Shown one piece after another: positions 43,662 through 53,765 of a stretch of DNA of 64,000 bases. The stretch comes from an uncultured Sphingomonadaceae bacterium (GTDB taxonomy: Bacteria; Pseudomonadota; Alphaproteobacteria; Sphingomonadales; Sphingomonadaceae). The stretch is from assembly GCA_947493955.1 (NCBI GenBank), contig CANLSQ010000003.1, positions 248,001 through 312,000 of the forward strand. The letters are read 5' to 3'. Numbering within the stretch: the first letter of the stretch is position 1; each line of letters begins with the position of its first letter. The notes under the pieces are model-generated. The model saw only the letters and a program-made list of their open reading frames with translations. It searched no databases and had not been told where the DNA came from. A program made the translations under genes and the position numbers.

Positions 43662-45932
43662 CTATTTAGCGATTCCACTTGCAGCCAGTACTGCCAGCGT
43701 CACCAGTTCTGATGCCGTCGATGCCATGGTGGCAATCTGAACCGGTTTATCAAGGCCTACCAGCATTGGTCCGATCACAGCATCCCCGCCCAGTTCGCGC
43801 AGCAATTTGGCCGACAGATTGGCCGACTGCAATCCAGGCATGACCAGCACATTGGCAGGACCGGATAGACGGTTAAACGGATAGTTCGCCATCAATTTGG
43901 GGTTCAGTGCGACATCGGGAGCCATCTCTCCCTCATATTCGAAACTGACCCGGCGGCTGTCCAATTCAGCAACCGCCTCCCGGATATTCTCCAGCCAGCG
44001 ACCGGCCGGATTGCCGAAAGTCGAATAACTCAGGAAAGCAACACGTGGTTCATGACCCATTTTCCGGGCCACCGCTGCGGTTTGTTCTGCAATATCGGCC
44101 AGTTCCACAGCAGAAGGCCGCTCGTTCACCGTGGTATCCGCCATGAAAACCGTGTGACTTTGTCCAACCATCACATGAATGCCCTGTGGTGTGCGGTCTT
44201 TTTCAATGTCGATGACCTTGGCAATATCCTTGAATGTCTGGGAATAGGGGCGGGTTACTCCGGTAATCATCGCTTCGCCCTGATCCATGGCTAGCAGTGC
44301 AGAGCCAAAAATATTGCGATCCTGATTGACCATGCGTTTAATATCACGTTCCATATGGCCTTTGCGGTGCAGGCGTTCATAGAGCATGTTGACCATGTCC
44401 GGGACTAGCGGGCTGTTGCGTGAGTTGTGAATTTCAAACCGGTCGGGATCACTAACGCCCAGTTCACTGAGCTTTTCGCGCACGCGATCATCACGGCCAA
44501 CCAGTACCGGTGTTCCATAGCCGCCATCTTGAAACTGAATGGCTGCGCGCAACACAACATCTTCTTCAGCTTCTGCAAAAATAACCCGTTTAGGGGCTAT
44601 GCGGCAGGCTTCATAAGCTTGCGTTAGCACAGACGTGGTTGGGTTTAGTCGTGCTTTTAGGCTCTGACGATACGCGTCCATATCGTCGATAGGTTTTTGC
44701 GCAACACCGCTGTCCATTGCGGCCTTGGCAACCGCAGCGGAAACCACGTCCATCAAGCGCGGATCAAATGGCGCCGGGATGATATAATCTACGCCGAAAG
44801 TGGGTGCTTGCCCGCCATAAGCTGCGGCCACCTCTTCGGGAACCTGTTCGCGTGCCAGTTCGGCTATGGCCGTAGCCGCTGCTACCTTCATCTCGTCGTT
44901 GATCCGGGTAGCGCGAACATCAAGAGCGCCGCGGAAAATGAATGGAAAGCCGAGGACGTTGTTGACCTGGTTGGGATAATCCGACCGTCCGGTGGCGACA
45001 ATTGCGTCGGGCCGGGCCGCCTTGGCATCGGGCGGGGTGATTTCCGGATCAGGATTGGCCATCGCAAAGATAATCGGCTTGTCGGCCATATCCTTGACCA
45101 TTTCCGGTTTCAGCGCGCCTGCCGCCGAGAGGCCAAGGAACACATCTGCGCCCTTCAGCGCTTCGGTCAGGTCGCGGGCATCCGTATCAATCGCATGGGC
45201 AGATTTCCATTGATCGACATTGTCGCGGCCCCGATAAATGACACCGCTGCGATCACACATGGTGAGATTGTCATGTGGAACACCCATCGCCTTGATTAGC
45301 GCTGCGCAGGCAATGGCTGCGGCGCCAGCGCCATTGACGACGACTTTGATGTCCTCGACCTTGCGATCAGTCAGCAGGCAGGCATTGATGATCCCGGCTG
45401 CCGCAATAATCGCGGTGCCGTGCTGGTCATCATGGAATACCGGAATATTCATCCGGTCGCGCAAGGTTTGCTCGATAATGAAACAGGCCGGTGCGCCAAT
45501 ATCTTCCAGATTAATGCCACCAAAGCTGGGCTCCATCAGCTCAACTGCGTTGATAAAGGCCTCGGTATCTTCGGTATCAAGCTCAAGATCGATGGAATCG
45601 ACATCGGCAAAGCGTTTGAACAAGACTGCTTTGCCCTCCATTACGGGTTTGGACGCCAGCGCGCCTAGATTGCCAAGGCCCAAAATGGCGGTGCCGTTTG
45701 AGATCACTGCAACCAAATTGCCTTTGGCGGTGTAGTCATAAGCGGTCGATGGATCTTCGGCGATAGCGCGGACCGGTACTGCGACACCGGGCGAATAAGC
45801 GAGACTCAAGTCCCTCTGGGTAGCCATTGGTTTGGATGCCACAATCTCGATTTTGCCGGGACGTCCGTGAGAGTGGAATAATAATGCTTCGCGTTCAGAA
45901 AATTCTACGTTGCTCTCGTTTTTATCGGCCAA
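43662..45932 (-). CDS. maeB: NADP-dependent malic enzyme (fused phosphotransacetylase-like domain)
   Basis: About 756 residues. Residues 1-430 form the malic enzyme: SLAYSPGVAVPVRAIAEDP, HDDQHGTAIIAAAGIIN, and the NADP-binding VVNGAGAAAIACA. The C-terminal 330 residues are a phosphate acetyltransferase-like (PTA_PTB) domain, regulatory and acetyl-CoA-sensing in known MaeB proteins. It decarboxylates malate to pyruvate with NADPH. I prefer the TTG at 45932, which has GGAGAG upstream and the N-terminus seen in relatives. ATG 45962 abuts an AGGGG with no spacing. Confidence 0.93.
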   Translation of the reverse strand: MADKNESNVEFSEREALLFHSHGRPGKIEIVASKPMATQRDLSLAYSPGVAVPVRAIAEDPSTAYDYTAKGNLVAVISNGTAILGLGNLGALASKPVMEGKAVLFKRFADVDSIDLELDTEDTEAFINAVELMEPSFGGINLEDIGAPACFIIEQTLRDRMNIPVFHDDQHGTAIIAAAGIINACLLTDRKVEDIKVVVNGAGAAAIACAALIKAMGVPHDNLTMCDRSGVIYRGRDNVDQWKSAHAIDTDARDLTEALKGADVFLGLSAAGALKPEMVKDMADKPIIFAMANPDPEITPPDAKAARPDAIVATGRSDYPNQVNNVLGFPFIFRGALDVRATRINDEMKVAAATAIAELAREQVPEEVAAAYGGQAPTFGVDYIIPAPFDPRLMDVVSAAVAKAAMDSGVAQKPIDDMDAYRQSLKARLNPTTSVLTQAYEACRIAPKRVIFAEAEEDVVLRAAIQFQDGGYGTPVLVGRDDRVREKLSELGVSDPDRFEIHNSRNSPLVPDMVNMLYERLHRKGHMERDIKRMVNQDRNIFGSALLAMDQGEAMITGVTRPYSQTFKDIAKVIDIEKDRTPQGIHVMVGQSHTVFMADTTVNERPSAVELADIAEQTAAVARKMGHEPRVAFLSYSTFGNPAGRWLENIREAVAELDSRRVSFEYEGEMAPDVALNPKLMANYPFNRLSGPANVLVMPGLQSANLSAKLLRELGGDAVIGPMLVGLDKPVQIATMASTASELVTLAVLAASGIAK

Positions 45933-46114
45933 ATTATCTCTCCGTGATTCAGATTTTGGCATCCCCTGCCAACGTGCTACGCGTCCCGAAACGTGCCTAC
46001 TCTGAATGATGGGCATTGGGCAAGGCCTGCTACAATGCTGATTTGGAATAATAGAATCCAATTATGGAATTGGACCTCTTTTATGTCCCGCCATAGTTCG
46101 CTATCGCTTCTGTC

Positions 46115-48763
46115 ATGTCCACGAAAGTTCAGCCCAAAAAAGCGAAAAAGAAAGCTGATGCGCAGCCAAAGCTGACGCCGATGATGGAGCAATATTTTGC
46201 GCTGAAAGAAAAGGCACGGGATTGTTTGCTGTTCTACCGGATGGGCGATTTTTTCGAACTGTTCTTTGACGATGCCAAGCTGGCCTCAGCGGCATTGGAT
46301 ATTGCACTGACTTCGCGCGGGAAAAATGCTGGCGAGCAAATTCCCATGTGCGGTGTGCCGGTCCATGCGGCGGAAAGCTACCTAGCGAAACTGATCCGTG
46401 CCGGTTTCAAAGTGGCGATTGCCGAGCAGACTGAAACCCCCGCGGAGGCGAAAGCGCGGGGCGGGTACAAGGCTTTGGTGGCGCGTGACATCATTCGCTT
46501 TGTTACGGCTGGTACGTTGACTGAAGATACGTTGCTTGATGCGCGATCGGATAACATGTTGGTGGCCGTTGCTGAAGTGCAGGGTCAAATTGGGATCGCC
46601 GCGAGCGATATTTCGACCGGCGATTTCGAACTGATGCAGATTTCCGGTGATGAGCTGACCGCCGAATTGTCACGGATAGCGCCGTCGGAGGTTATTTGCA
46701 GCCCCTCGTTGGCGGCGCGGTTGGAAGCGGCTACCGAATGGCCTAAAGAGGACTTCGATAGCCAGAAGGCCGGGCGTAAGCTCAAGGCACTTTTCGGGGT
46801 TTCAACACTGGATGGCTTTGGCGATTTTGCGCGGAGCGAACTGGCCGCGGCTGGTGGGTTGATCGCTTATATCGAACATGCGGCCCAAGGGGATACGCCG
46901 TTTTTGAAACCCCCGGTGCAGCGCCATGCGGGCGAATATCTACTGATCGATGGGGCCACACGGGCGAGTCTTGAAATCGAAAGAACGATGGCGGGCGAGC
47001 GCAAAGGCAGCTTGCTCGACAATATCGACCGTACGGTGACGCCGGGCGGTGCGCGCCTGCTTGGCCGCGATCTTGCTGCACCCCTTTTTGAAGAAGCGAA
47101 GATCAACCTGCGGCTCGGCGTGGTACAATGGTTTCACGATGCACCTGCTATCAGGGATGCTGTGCGCGATGCGCTGAAAGCGATGCCGGATATCAGCCGT
47201 GCGCTTGGCCGGATATCGGCGGGACGCGGCAGCCCGCGCGACCTTGGACAGATTCGCGATGGCCTCAGCGGCGCGCGGCTTTTACGCGAACAGCTGGCAC
47301 TGGATATGGCGCTGCCGGACTTGATGAACGCTCTGCTACCCGCACTCGATGGCCATGGAGCAATGGTCGATTTGCTGGAACGGGCCTTGGTCGAAACGCC
47401 GCCGACGGACATGACTAACGGCGGTTATGTTGCATCCGGGTATGATCCGGCGCTGGACGAATTGCGCAGCGCCGGGTCTGATGGGCGCAAGGCAATTGCT
47501 ACCCTTGAAGGGCGCTACCGCGAATCGACCGGGATAAACACGCTGAAGATCAAGCATAATGCGGTTCTGGGCTATTTTGTCGAAGTGCCAGCGCGCCATG
47601 GCGATAGCCTGATGGTCGAAGATTCCGGTTTTGCGCATCGCCAGACACTGGCGGGTGTCGTCCGGTTTAACTCGACCGAGCTTCATGAGGAAGCCGTGCG
47701 GGTTACACAGGCGGGAGCCCATGCGCTGGCCGCAGAAGCCGCGCATTTTGAGGAACTGGTCGACCGGGTTTTACAGCGCAAGGATGCCATCGCGATAAGC
47801 GCCGATGCTCTGGCGCGGATTGATGTCGCATCCGCTCTCGCCGAGCGCGCGGTTGAAGGGCAGTGGTGCCGTCCTGAATTTGCAGATGGCAATGTGCTCA
47901 ATATCAAAGCCGGACGCCATCCTGTGGTTGAGGCGGCTCTTAGTGCATCCGGCGACCCGTTTGTCGCGAATGACTGTGCTTTATCCAATGATGAACGGCT
48001 TTGGCTGGTCTCCGGCCCCAATATGGGCGGTAAATCGACCTTTCTGCGCCAGAATGCATTGATCGTTATCCTGGCGCAGGCGGGCGGTTTCGTGCCCGCT
48101 GCCTCGGCCAGCCTCAGTCTGGTCGATCGCTTGTTCAGTCGGGTCGGTGCCTCCGACAACCTCGCACAAGGCCGTTCGACATTCATGGTGGAAATGGTCG
48201 AAACCGCGACAATTCTCAGCCAGGCGACCGAGAAAAGCTTCGTCATTCTCGATGAGGTGGGGCGGGGCACGTCCACCTATGACGGCCTAGCGCTGGCATG
48301 GGCTGTGGTCGAAGCCGTGCATGAAACCAATCAATGCCGCTGTCTGTTTGCAACCCATTATCACGAACTCACAAGGCTCGCCGATCGGCTTGATGCCATG
48401 TCTTTGCATCATGTCCGTGCACGCGAGTGGAAGGGGGACCTCGTATTGCTCCATGAGCTCGCTAAAGGCCCGGCGGATCGTAGCTATGGTCTGGCCGTCG
48501 CTAAGCTGGCGGGTATTCCCAAACCCGTCTTGAAACGCGCTAAGTCGGTTCTGGATAAACTCGAAGCAGGCAAGGCCGAAACAGGTGGCCTTGCCGCTGG
48601 GTTGGGCGATTTGCCATTATTTGCTGCAAGCCTTGCCGAAGAGGAGGAGCAAACCGATATGTTGAGAGAAGCATTGAAGGATTTGGATATTGATGCGTTG
48701 AGCCCGCGTGACGCGCTCGATCAGCTTTATGCTCTCAAATCCGTACTGGAACAGGAAGAATAA
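46115..48763 (+). CDS. mutS: DNA mismatch repair protein MutS
   Basis: 882 residues. The mismatch-recognition start MMEQYFALKEKARDCLLFYRMGDFFELFFDDA (seen in parts: YRMGDFFELF with the wedge Phe nearby) is followed by connector, lever and clamp regions. The ATPase has GPNMGGKSTFLRQ (Walker A), the LAQGRSTFMVEM segment, FVILDEVGRGTSTYDG (Walker B), and ATHYHELT (switch His). A Lys-rich leader precedes the first domain. The stop overlaps the peroxiredoxin start (TAATG). No mutL is nearby. Confidence 0.96.
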   Translation: MSTKVQPKKAKKKADAQPKLTPMMEQYFALKEKARDCLLFYRMGDFFELFFDDAKLASAALDIALTSRGKNAGEQIPMCGVPVHAAESYLAKLIRAGFKVAIAEQTETPAEAKARGGYKALVARDIIRFVTAGTLTEDTLLDARSDNMLVAVAEVQGQIGIAASDISTGDFELMQISGDELTAELSRIAPSEVICSPSLAARLEAATEWPKEDFDSQKAGRKLKALFGVSTLDGFGDFARSELAAAGGLIAYIEHAAQGDTPFLKPPVQRHAGEYLLIDGATRASLEIERTMAGERKGSLLDNIDRTVTPGGARLLGRDLAAPLFEEAKINLRLGVVQWFHDAPAIRDAVRDALKAMPDISRALGRISAGRGSPRDLGQIRDGLSGARLLREQLALDMALPDLMNALLPALDGHGAMVDLLERALVETPPTDMTNGGYVASGYDPALDELRSAGSDGRKAIATLEGRYRESTGINTLKIKHNAVLGYFVEVPARHGDSLMVEDSGFAHRQTLAGVVRFNSTELHEEAVRVTQAGAHALAAEAAHFEELVDRVLQRKDAIAISADALARIDVASALAERAVEGQWCRPEFADGNVLNIKAGRHPVVEAALSASGDPFVANDCALSNDERLWLVSGPNMGGKSTFLRQNALIVILAQAGGFVPAASASLSLVDRLFSRVGASDNLAQGRSTFMVEMVETATILSQATEKSFVILDEVGRGTSTYDGLALAWAVVEAVHETNQCRCLFATHYHELTRLADRLDAMSLHHVRAREWKGDLVLLHELAKGPADRSYGLAVAKLAGIPKPVLKRAKSVLDKLEAGKAETGGLAAGLGDLPLFAASLAEEEEQTDMLREALKDLDIDALSPRDALDQLYALKSVLEQEE

Positions 48764-49341
48764 TGAACCGTTGGATCATCATCGTCATGTCTGTGCTGCT
48801 GTTGGGTGGGGCTGCCTATGTCTATAGCTCCCGCAGTGCCAACGCAGAACCATTGGAAGTGGGAGCCGCCGCTCCTGATTTTGAAACCACTGGCGCACTG
48901 GCAGGCAAACCGTTCGAAATCAGCTTGTCGGAAAAATTGGAAAATGGACCAGTTGTACTCTATTTTTTCCCCAAAGCTTTTACTGAGGGCTGCACGATTG
49001 AGGCCAATATGTTTGCAGAAGCGACCGCCGATTTTGAGGCAGCGGGTGCCACAGTCATCGGTATGTCCGGCGATGACATTGACACGTTGACAAAATTCTC
49101 GGTTGAGGAATGCCGCGATAAATTTGCAGTAGCGAGGGCTGATGAAGCCGTGATGGATGGCTATCAAGTCCGCATGGAACCTACATTGGCGCTCACCAAC
49201 CGGACGAGCTATGTTATTGGTCAAGATAGTAAAATTGCGTTGGTTCATAGTGCGCAGGATCCAAAGGGGCACGTGAAAATGACGCTCGATAAAGTGAAAC
49301 AACTCGCGCGCGCAAAAATCGCCGCGCCGCCTGAAATTTGA
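48763..49341 (+). CDS. Membrane-anchored or secreted peroxiredoxin (AhpC/TSA, BCP-like)
   Basis: 192 residues. An N-terminal hydrophobic segment (about 4-22) is a signal peptide or anchor, followed by a thioredoxin-fold peroxidase: EVGAAAPDFETTG, VVLYFFPKAFTEGCTIEA with the peroxidatic Cys in place (TEGC replaces the usual TxxC Thr-Pro-Gly-Cys pattern), then GMSGDDIDTLTKFSVEEC with a candidate resolving Cys. It detoxifies peroxide outside the cytoplasm. It is translationally coupled to mutS, perhaps only by position. Confidence 0.87.
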   Translation: MNRWIIIVMSVLLLGGAAYVYSSRSANAEPLEVGAAAPDFETTGALAGKPFEISLSEKLENGPVVLYFFPKAFTEGCTIEANMFAEATADFEAAGATVIGMSGDDIDTLTKFSVEECRDKFAVARADEAVMDGYQVRMEPTLALTNRTSYVIGQDSKIALVHSAQDPKGHVKMTLDKVKQLARAKIAAPPEI

Positions 49342-49383
49342 TAAACATGTTGCATTTGCCGTGAAGCTGGATTGAAAGACCGC

Positions 49384-50313
49384 ATGACCGACCACCAAAC
49401 CAATCACGCACCGGATCCTGCCATGCTGGCAAAGGCCGAGACACTCACCGAAGCTCTGCCTTATTTGCAGCGCTATGCAGGTAAGACTTTCGTCGTCAAA
49501 TATGGCGGCCATGCGATGGGTGATCCTGCATTGGCGCGCAATTTTGCAGAGGATGTCGTGTTGCTGAAAGCCGTCGGCATAAATCCTGTCGTCGTCCACG
49601 GCGGTGGTCCGCAAATTGGCGCCATGCTGGAGCGAGTTGGGGTCGAAAGCGAATTTGTCGATGGCTTGCGGGTGACGACCAAAGAGACGGCCGAGATTGC
49701 AGAAATGGTACTTTCTGGAGCGATCAACAAAGAACTGGTGAGCTGGATAGAAAAGGCAGGCGGCAGTGCCATCGGCATTTCCGGCAAAGATGGCGGCTTT
49801 GTCAAAGCCGCCAAGCTGCGCCGCACGGCCCGTGATCCAGATAGCAATATCGAACGGATTATTGATCTTGGTTTTGTCGGAGAGCCCAAAAAGGTAGACC
49901 GCAGCGTTGTCGATACCATATCGACCGCCGGCATGATCCCGGTCATCGCTCCAATAGGCGTGGGAGAAGATGGTCATACCTATAATATTAATGCCGATAC
50001 AATGGCAGGTGCCGTCGCGGCTGCACTCAGGGCCTCTCGATTGTTTTTGCTGACCGATGTGGCAGGCGTGCTGGACAAGAAAGGTGAATTGCTAACTGAT
50101 CTAAACCCTACCGACATCAAGCGTCTGCAGAGCGATGGCACGATATCGGGAGGGATGATTCCCAAGCTGGAAACTTGCGTCAATGCGGTAATGAGGGGAG
50201 TGGATGCAGCGGTGGTGCTGGATGGCCGCGTGCCCCACGCGATGTTGCTTGAAATCTTTACCAGTCAGGGGGCTGGCACATTAATCCGGGATGATTTTGA
50301 AGCGGTTGATTAA
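49384..50313 (+). CDS. argB: Acetylglutamate kinase
   Basis: 309 residues, catalysing the second step of arginine synthesis (N-acetylglutamate phosphorylation). Signatures are [10 protein letters not shown], with the catalytic Lys, and [30 protein letters not shown] (in parts: [10 protein letters not shown]). [30 protein letters not shown] and [14 protein letters not shown] carry ATP and phosphoryl-transfer contacts. ATG 49384 is preferred over an earlier TTG at 49372. No other arg gene is in the window. Confidence 0.95.
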   Translation: MTDHQTNHAPDPAMLAKAETLTEALPYLQRYAGKTFVVKYGGHAMGDPALARNFAEDVVLLKAVGINPVVVHGGGPQIGAMLERVGVESEFVDGLRVTTKETAEIAEMVLSGAINKELVSWIEKAGGSAIGISGKDGGFVKAAKLRRTARDPDSNIERIIDLGFVGEPKKVDRSVVDTISTAGMIPVIAPIGVGEDGHTYNINADTMAGAVAAALRASRLFLLTDVAGVLDKKGELLTDLNPTDIKRLQSDGTISGGMIPKLETCVNAVMRGVDAAVVLDGRVPHAMLLEIFTSQGAGTLIRDDFEAVD

Positions 50314-50371
50314 TTTCCGAACTGTATTATATTATTGATACACTAATTTGTTGGCATAGATTGCTTGGCAT

Positions 50372-50403
50372 TGGCCATCACAATCGTTTAATGGCCATCA
50401 CAA
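50372..50403 (+). promoter_or_regulatory. Tandem 12-base direct repeat upstream of yggT
   Basis: TGGCCATCACAA occurs at 50372-50383 and again at 50392-50403, start to start exactly 20 bases, which puts the copies on the same face of the helix. The second copy ends 18 bases before the yggT start codon. It could be an operator for a dimeric regulator or an element in the leader. The repeat is seen; the role is inferred. Confidence 0.4.
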
Positions 50404-50421
50404 GATAAAAAGGTTTCGGTC

Positions 50422-50724
50422 ATGTTTTTTGCCTTGTTTCAGATTATCAGCATTTTGTTGAACGTCGCGATTACTGTCATAATTGTGCAGGCAATTATGA
50501 GTTGGCTACTCGCGTTTAATGTCATCAACTTGCAGAATGATATAGCGCGGGCGATCTGGACGACACTGGATGCGCTGACAGCCCCGATTTACCGGCCTAT
50601 CCGGCGGATCATGCCTGACTTCGGGTCAATTGATCTTACCCCTATGGTTGTCATTATCGGCATAATCATCCTGCAGGATGCCATTCTACCTCCGCTCGGC
50701 GCGGCACTCATACCCGTTTTATGA
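50422..50724 (+). CDS. YggT-family membrane protein
   Basis: 100 residues with two hydrophobic stretches (about 1-30 and 65-98) separated by the family motif [25 protein letters not shown] (in parts: [18 protein letters not shown]). YggT proteins are small inner-membrane proteins linked to osmotic stress or envelope roles, with uncertain function. Its stop overlaps the folD start (ATGA). AAAAAGG lies upstream of the ATG, and a tandem direct repeat precedes it. Confidence 0.88.
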   Translation: MFFALFQIISILLNVAITVIIVQAIMSWLLAFNVINLQNDIARAIWTTLDALTAPIYRPIRRIMPDFGSIDLTPMVVIIGIIILQDAILPPLGAALIPVL

Positions 50725-51623
50725 CCAAGAACGGGGCGGCGATAATCAACGGCAAGGCCTATGCCGCAAGTCTTCGCGAACGTATCAAGGCCGAAGTCCC
50801 GAAATTTTATGAACAGACAGGGCGGGCGCCCGGGCTTGCTGTGGTGCTGGTCGGCGACGACGCCGCGAGTCAAGTCTATGTCGCGTCCAAGCACAAAGCG
50901 ACCATCGCCGGTGGCATGGAAAGCTTCGAACACCGCCTTCCAGCGGACACAAAACAGGAAGACCTGATAGCGCTGGTTGAAAAACTGAACGCAGATCAAG
51001 CTGTGGACGGGATATTGGTCCAATTGCCCCTTCCGGATCACCTGGATGAAAAAGCAGTCGTCATGGCGATTGACCCTGACAAGGACGTTGATGGCCTGCA
51101 TGTTATCAATGCCGGCAGGCTGGCTAATGGAGAAGAGGCGTTGACGCCCTGTACCCCGCTCGGCAGTCTGATGCTGCTCAAAGATCAGCTCGGCGATTTG
51201 TCGGGTCTGAATGCAGTGGTTGTTGGCCGGTCGATATTGGTCGGCAAGCCGATGGCGCAGCTGTTACTTCGCGAAAACTGCACCGTCACCATGGCGCATA
51301 GCCGGACGCGCGATTTGCCGGACGTGGTGCGCCGCGCCGATATTGTCGTGGCCGCGGTTGGCCGCGCGGAGATGGTAAAGGGTGATTGGCTCAAAGATGG
51401 CGCGGTGGTGATTGATGTCGGGATTAACCGGCTTGCACCCGAGGCCGGCAAGGAAAAAGGCCGTCTGGTAGGCGATGTTGCCACTGCAGAAGCCATGGAT
51501 CATGTCCGTGCAATTACGCCGGTTCCGGGCGGGGTAGGCCCGATGACCATTGCTGTGCTATTGCGCAATACATTGGTCGCCGCTTCGATGCGTGCGGGCC
51601 TGGCTAAGCCTGAAGGATTGTAG
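50721..51623 (+). CDS. folD: Bifunctional methylene-THF dehydrogenase / methenyl-THF cyclohydrolase
   Basis: 300 residues. The catalytic [15 protein letters not shown] block (with Tyr-x-x-x-Lys), [24 protein letters not shown] and [11 protein letters not shown] are FolD hallmarks. [18 protein letters not shown] and [18 protein letters not shown] bind NADP and complete the signature. It interconverts one-carbon folates in the cytoplasm. It is coupled to yggT upstream, and a lipoprotein gene follows after three bases. Confidence 0.95.
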   Translation: MTKNGAAIINGKAYAASLRERIKAEVPKFYEQTGRAPGLAVVLVGDDAASQVYVASKHKATIAGGMESFEHRLPADTKQEDLIALVEKLNADQAVDGILVQLPLPDHLDEKAVVMAIDPDKDVDGLHVINAGRLANGEEALTPCTPLGSLMLLKDQLGDLSGLNAVVVGRSILVGKPMAQLLLRENCTVTMAHSRTRDLPDVVRRADIVVAAVGRAEMVKGDWLKDGAVVIDVGINRLAPEAGKEKGRLVGDVATAEAMDHVRAITPVPGGVGPMTIAVLLRNTLVAASMRAGLAKPEGL

Positions 51624-51626
51624 TTT

Positions 51627-52346
51627 ATGAAGCGATTGTTGGCAGCGTTCGGAATGGCATTGTTGTTGGCGAGCTGTGCCAGTAATGGTCGACCCAATGA
51701 TCGCGAGCGGTTTTTGCGGGCCGCAGGCAAACCGGTCGCTAATCCCAGTGATATTGTGAAAGCCGAATTGGCCTTTGCCCGGCTGGCCCGGGAAGAGGGA
51801 CAATGGACAGCCTTTCGCGAAACCGCAGCCGCTGATGCAATCATGTTCACGCCAGAGCTTGTGAATGCGCAAGTCTGGCTAAAGGGCAAGGTGGATCCGT
51901 CGCAGGCAACAGAATGGCAGGCGCATAAAATATTCATGTCCTGTGACGGCAGCATGGGTGTAGCAACCGGTGCTTGGCAGGGCGCAAGCGGTGGCACTGG
52001 CTATTTTACGACTATCTGGCAAAAACAGGATGCCGAAAGCCGGCGCCAGCGCGGCAAGGATGTGGAATGGAAATGGATTTTCGACCATGGTGTGCCGTTG
52101 GATAAGCCTTTGGCCGAACCGGATTTCGTGACGACCAGAGTAGCCAGCTGCGCCAAAGGCATGCCCACTGCCTCTGCCGCTGCACCTAGCGGTGAGAAAA
52201 TCAAAAGCGGCTTTTCTGCGGACCGTACCATGTTCTGGAGCGCTGAAAGCTCAGCCGACAAATCGCGGTCTATATTGGTGCGTGTGTGGGATGGTAGCGC
52301 ATGGGAAGATGTTATTTTTGACGATGTGGCGGCGCCGATCAAATGA
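51627..52346 (+). CDS. Hypothetical lipoprotein (DUF4440/SnoaL-like shape)
   Basis: 239 residues. A lipoprotein signal (ALLLASCASNG, Cys at +1) precedes a helix, LAFARLAREEGQWTAFRETAA, and a strand pattern with AHKIFMSCDGSMGVATGAW, YFTTIWQKQ and WKWIFDHG, which resembles a SnoaL/DUF4440-type cone. I do not recognise a named family. The start lies three bases after folD, and the stop overlaps the marC start (ATGA), so it belongs to the yggT-folD-marC operon. Confidence 0.72.
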   Translation: MKRLLAAFGMALLLASCASNGRPNDRERFLRAAGKPVANPSDIVKAELAFARLAREEGQWTAFRETAAADAIMFTPELVNAQVWLKGKVDPSQATEWQAHKIFMSCDGSMGVATGAWQGASGGTGYFTTIWQKQDAESRRQRGKDVEWKWIFDHGVPLDKPLAEPDFVTTRVASCAKGMPTASAAAPSGEKIKSGFSADRTMFWSAESSADKSRSILVRVWDGSAWEDVIFDDVAAPIK

Positions 52347-52963
52347 CCGAGCTATTTGTTTCTGCCCTGATCACATTTTTCGTGGCGATTGATCCGCCAG
52401 GCTGTGCCGCAATTTATGCCAGCATGACAACCGACGCGAGTCCTCGCCAGCGACGTGCAATGGCATTTCGCGCGATATTTGTTGCGACGATAATATTGCT
52501 GATCTTTGGCTTTTTTGGCGAGGCCCTGCTTCATGCGATGGGTGTCAGCCTTGACAGTTTCCGGATAGCCGGCGGGATCATGCTGTTCATTATTGCGATT
52601 GAAATGGTGTTTGAAAAACGCACGGAACGCCGTGAAGGCCGGGCGCAGGAAATTATCGATACGCCAGAGATTGAGGATGTGTCGATTTTTCCGATGGCTA
52701 TGCCGATGATCGCTGGCCCGGGCTCGATCGCGGCGCTGATGCTGTTCATTGGCCGCAGCGATGGTTGGAACGAGCAGCTGATTGTGCTTGCGGCCATGGG
52801 TGCCATCCTGTTGGTCATGCTGGTATCAATGCTGGCAGCCGGCCCGTTGATGAAAATATTGGGTCAGAAAGTCGAAACCGTTATTACTCGCGTGCTCGGT
52901 GTGATCTTGGCGGCGCTGGCGATTCAATTTGTGGTTGATGGCATAAAGGCCAGCTTTCTATAA
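52343..52963 (+). CDS. MarC-family membrane protein
   Basis: 206 residues with six hydrophobic segments in the MarC pattern: [37 protein letters not shown], and [19 protein letters not shown]. The family (UPF0056) was once linked to multiple antibiotic resistance, but its role is unclear. It is the last gene of the yggT-folD-lipoprotein-marC run. The 3' end overlaps the end of the convergent Trm112 gene by six bases. Confidence 0.9.
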   Translation: MTELFVSALITFFVAIDPPGCAAIYASMTTDASPRQRRAMAFRAIFVATIILLIFGFFGEALLHAMGVSLDSFRIAGGIMLFIIAIEMVFEKRTERREGRAQEIIDTPEIEDVSIFPMAMPMIAGPGSIAALMLFIGRSDGWNEQLIVLAAMGAILLVMLVSMLAAGPLMKILGQKVETVITRVLGVILAALAIQFVVDGIKASFL

Positions 52964-53143
52964 TTTTCGCGCTTCCTCTATCAGCATGACGGGTACGCCT
53001 TGTTTGATCGCGTAAGCTACGCCTGCGGCTTCGCTGATCAATTCCTGTGCCGCTTCATCATAGACCAGCGGTGTCCGCGTCATCGGACAAACCAATATTT
53101 CCAGCAGTTTGGTGTCAAATATCTCGGCCGGGACATTAGACAT
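52958..53143 (-). CDS. Trm112-family small protein
   Basis: 61 residues. [25 protein letters not shown] and [18 protein letters not shown] (parts) match the bacterial Trm112/YcaR group. The usual CPxCkg pattern is CPMTRTPL, so only one Cys of the zinc motif remains. Eukaryotic Trm112 activates methyltransferases; the bacterial role is unsettled. The ATG shares bases with the stop of the LON-domain gene (TAATG). Confidence 0.88.
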   Translation of the reverse strand: MSNVPAEIFDTKLLEILVCPMTRTPLVYDEAAQELISEAAGVAYAIKQGVPVMLIEEARKL

Positions 53144-53763
53144 TATTGAAGCGTCACACGGCCTTCGTCACCATCTTGCCGTCCGAAGAACTCGAGCAAC
53201 TGGATGATGAGTTCTGCGCGATTCGAAAGACCATCAATTTCCAGTAAAGCCTGTTTGGATGCCGCATCGAACGGGGCAATCTGGGCGATACCGTTGACGA
53301 ACGCGGTGTCATCGAGCCGTCCGATACTGTCCCAATCCACCTGATATCCCTGCAGTTCGGCAAATTTGCGCGATTCTATTTCGAGCGCAGCCCGTTCAGC
53401 GCTGGCCAGCACCTCATCCTGCTCCGCATTTTCTTCAATCTCAGCTCGCACCTGACGAAAAGCCGTGGATGCGTCCAGCTCTTCTATAACCCGAAACCGG
53501 GAAACGCCTTCCAGCACAATATTGAACCGTCCGTCATCCATCGCTTCAATGTCGATAATCTTGCCAACACAGCCAACATCAAACAGCTGCGGCACATCGC
53601 CATCTGTCTTTGGCTGGATCATCCCGATTTGCCGATCACGCGCCATCGCATCGTTGATCAGGGCGCGGTAACGTTCCTCAAAAATATGCAGCGGCAAGTG
53701 CATGCCGGGGAACAGCAGCGCGCCAGCCAAAGGAAAGATCGAGATGCGTTTGGATTCGGTCAT
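53143..53763 (-). CDS. LON substrate-binding-domain protein
   Basis: 206 residues starting [20 protein letters not shown]. This is the N-terminal domain of Lon without ATPase or protease: [25 protein letters not shown] in parts (EERYRAL, RQIGMI), [25 protein letters not shown] in parts, and FRVIEELD. Stand-alone LON-domain proteins may bind substrates or act as adaptors. It lies two bases after the thioredoxin-like gene and one base before Trm112, so the three form an operon. Confidence 0.9.
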   Translation of the reverse strand: MTESKRISIFPLAGALLFPGMHLPLHIFEERYRALINDAMARDRQIGMIQPKTDGDVPQLFDVGCVGKIIDIEAMDDGRFNIVLEGVSRFRVIEELDASTAFRQVRAEIEENAEQDEVLASAERAALEIESRKFAELQGYQVDWDSIGRLDDTAFVNGIAQIAPFDAASKQALLEIDGLSNRAELIIQLLEFFGRQDGDEGRVTLQ

Positions 53764-53765
53764 AT

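Noticed and set aside
48727-49977. 416-residue minus-strand frame
   Set aside because: It is antisense to the peroxiredoxin and argB genes, and its Cys/His/Phe-rich translation is typical of shadow frames.
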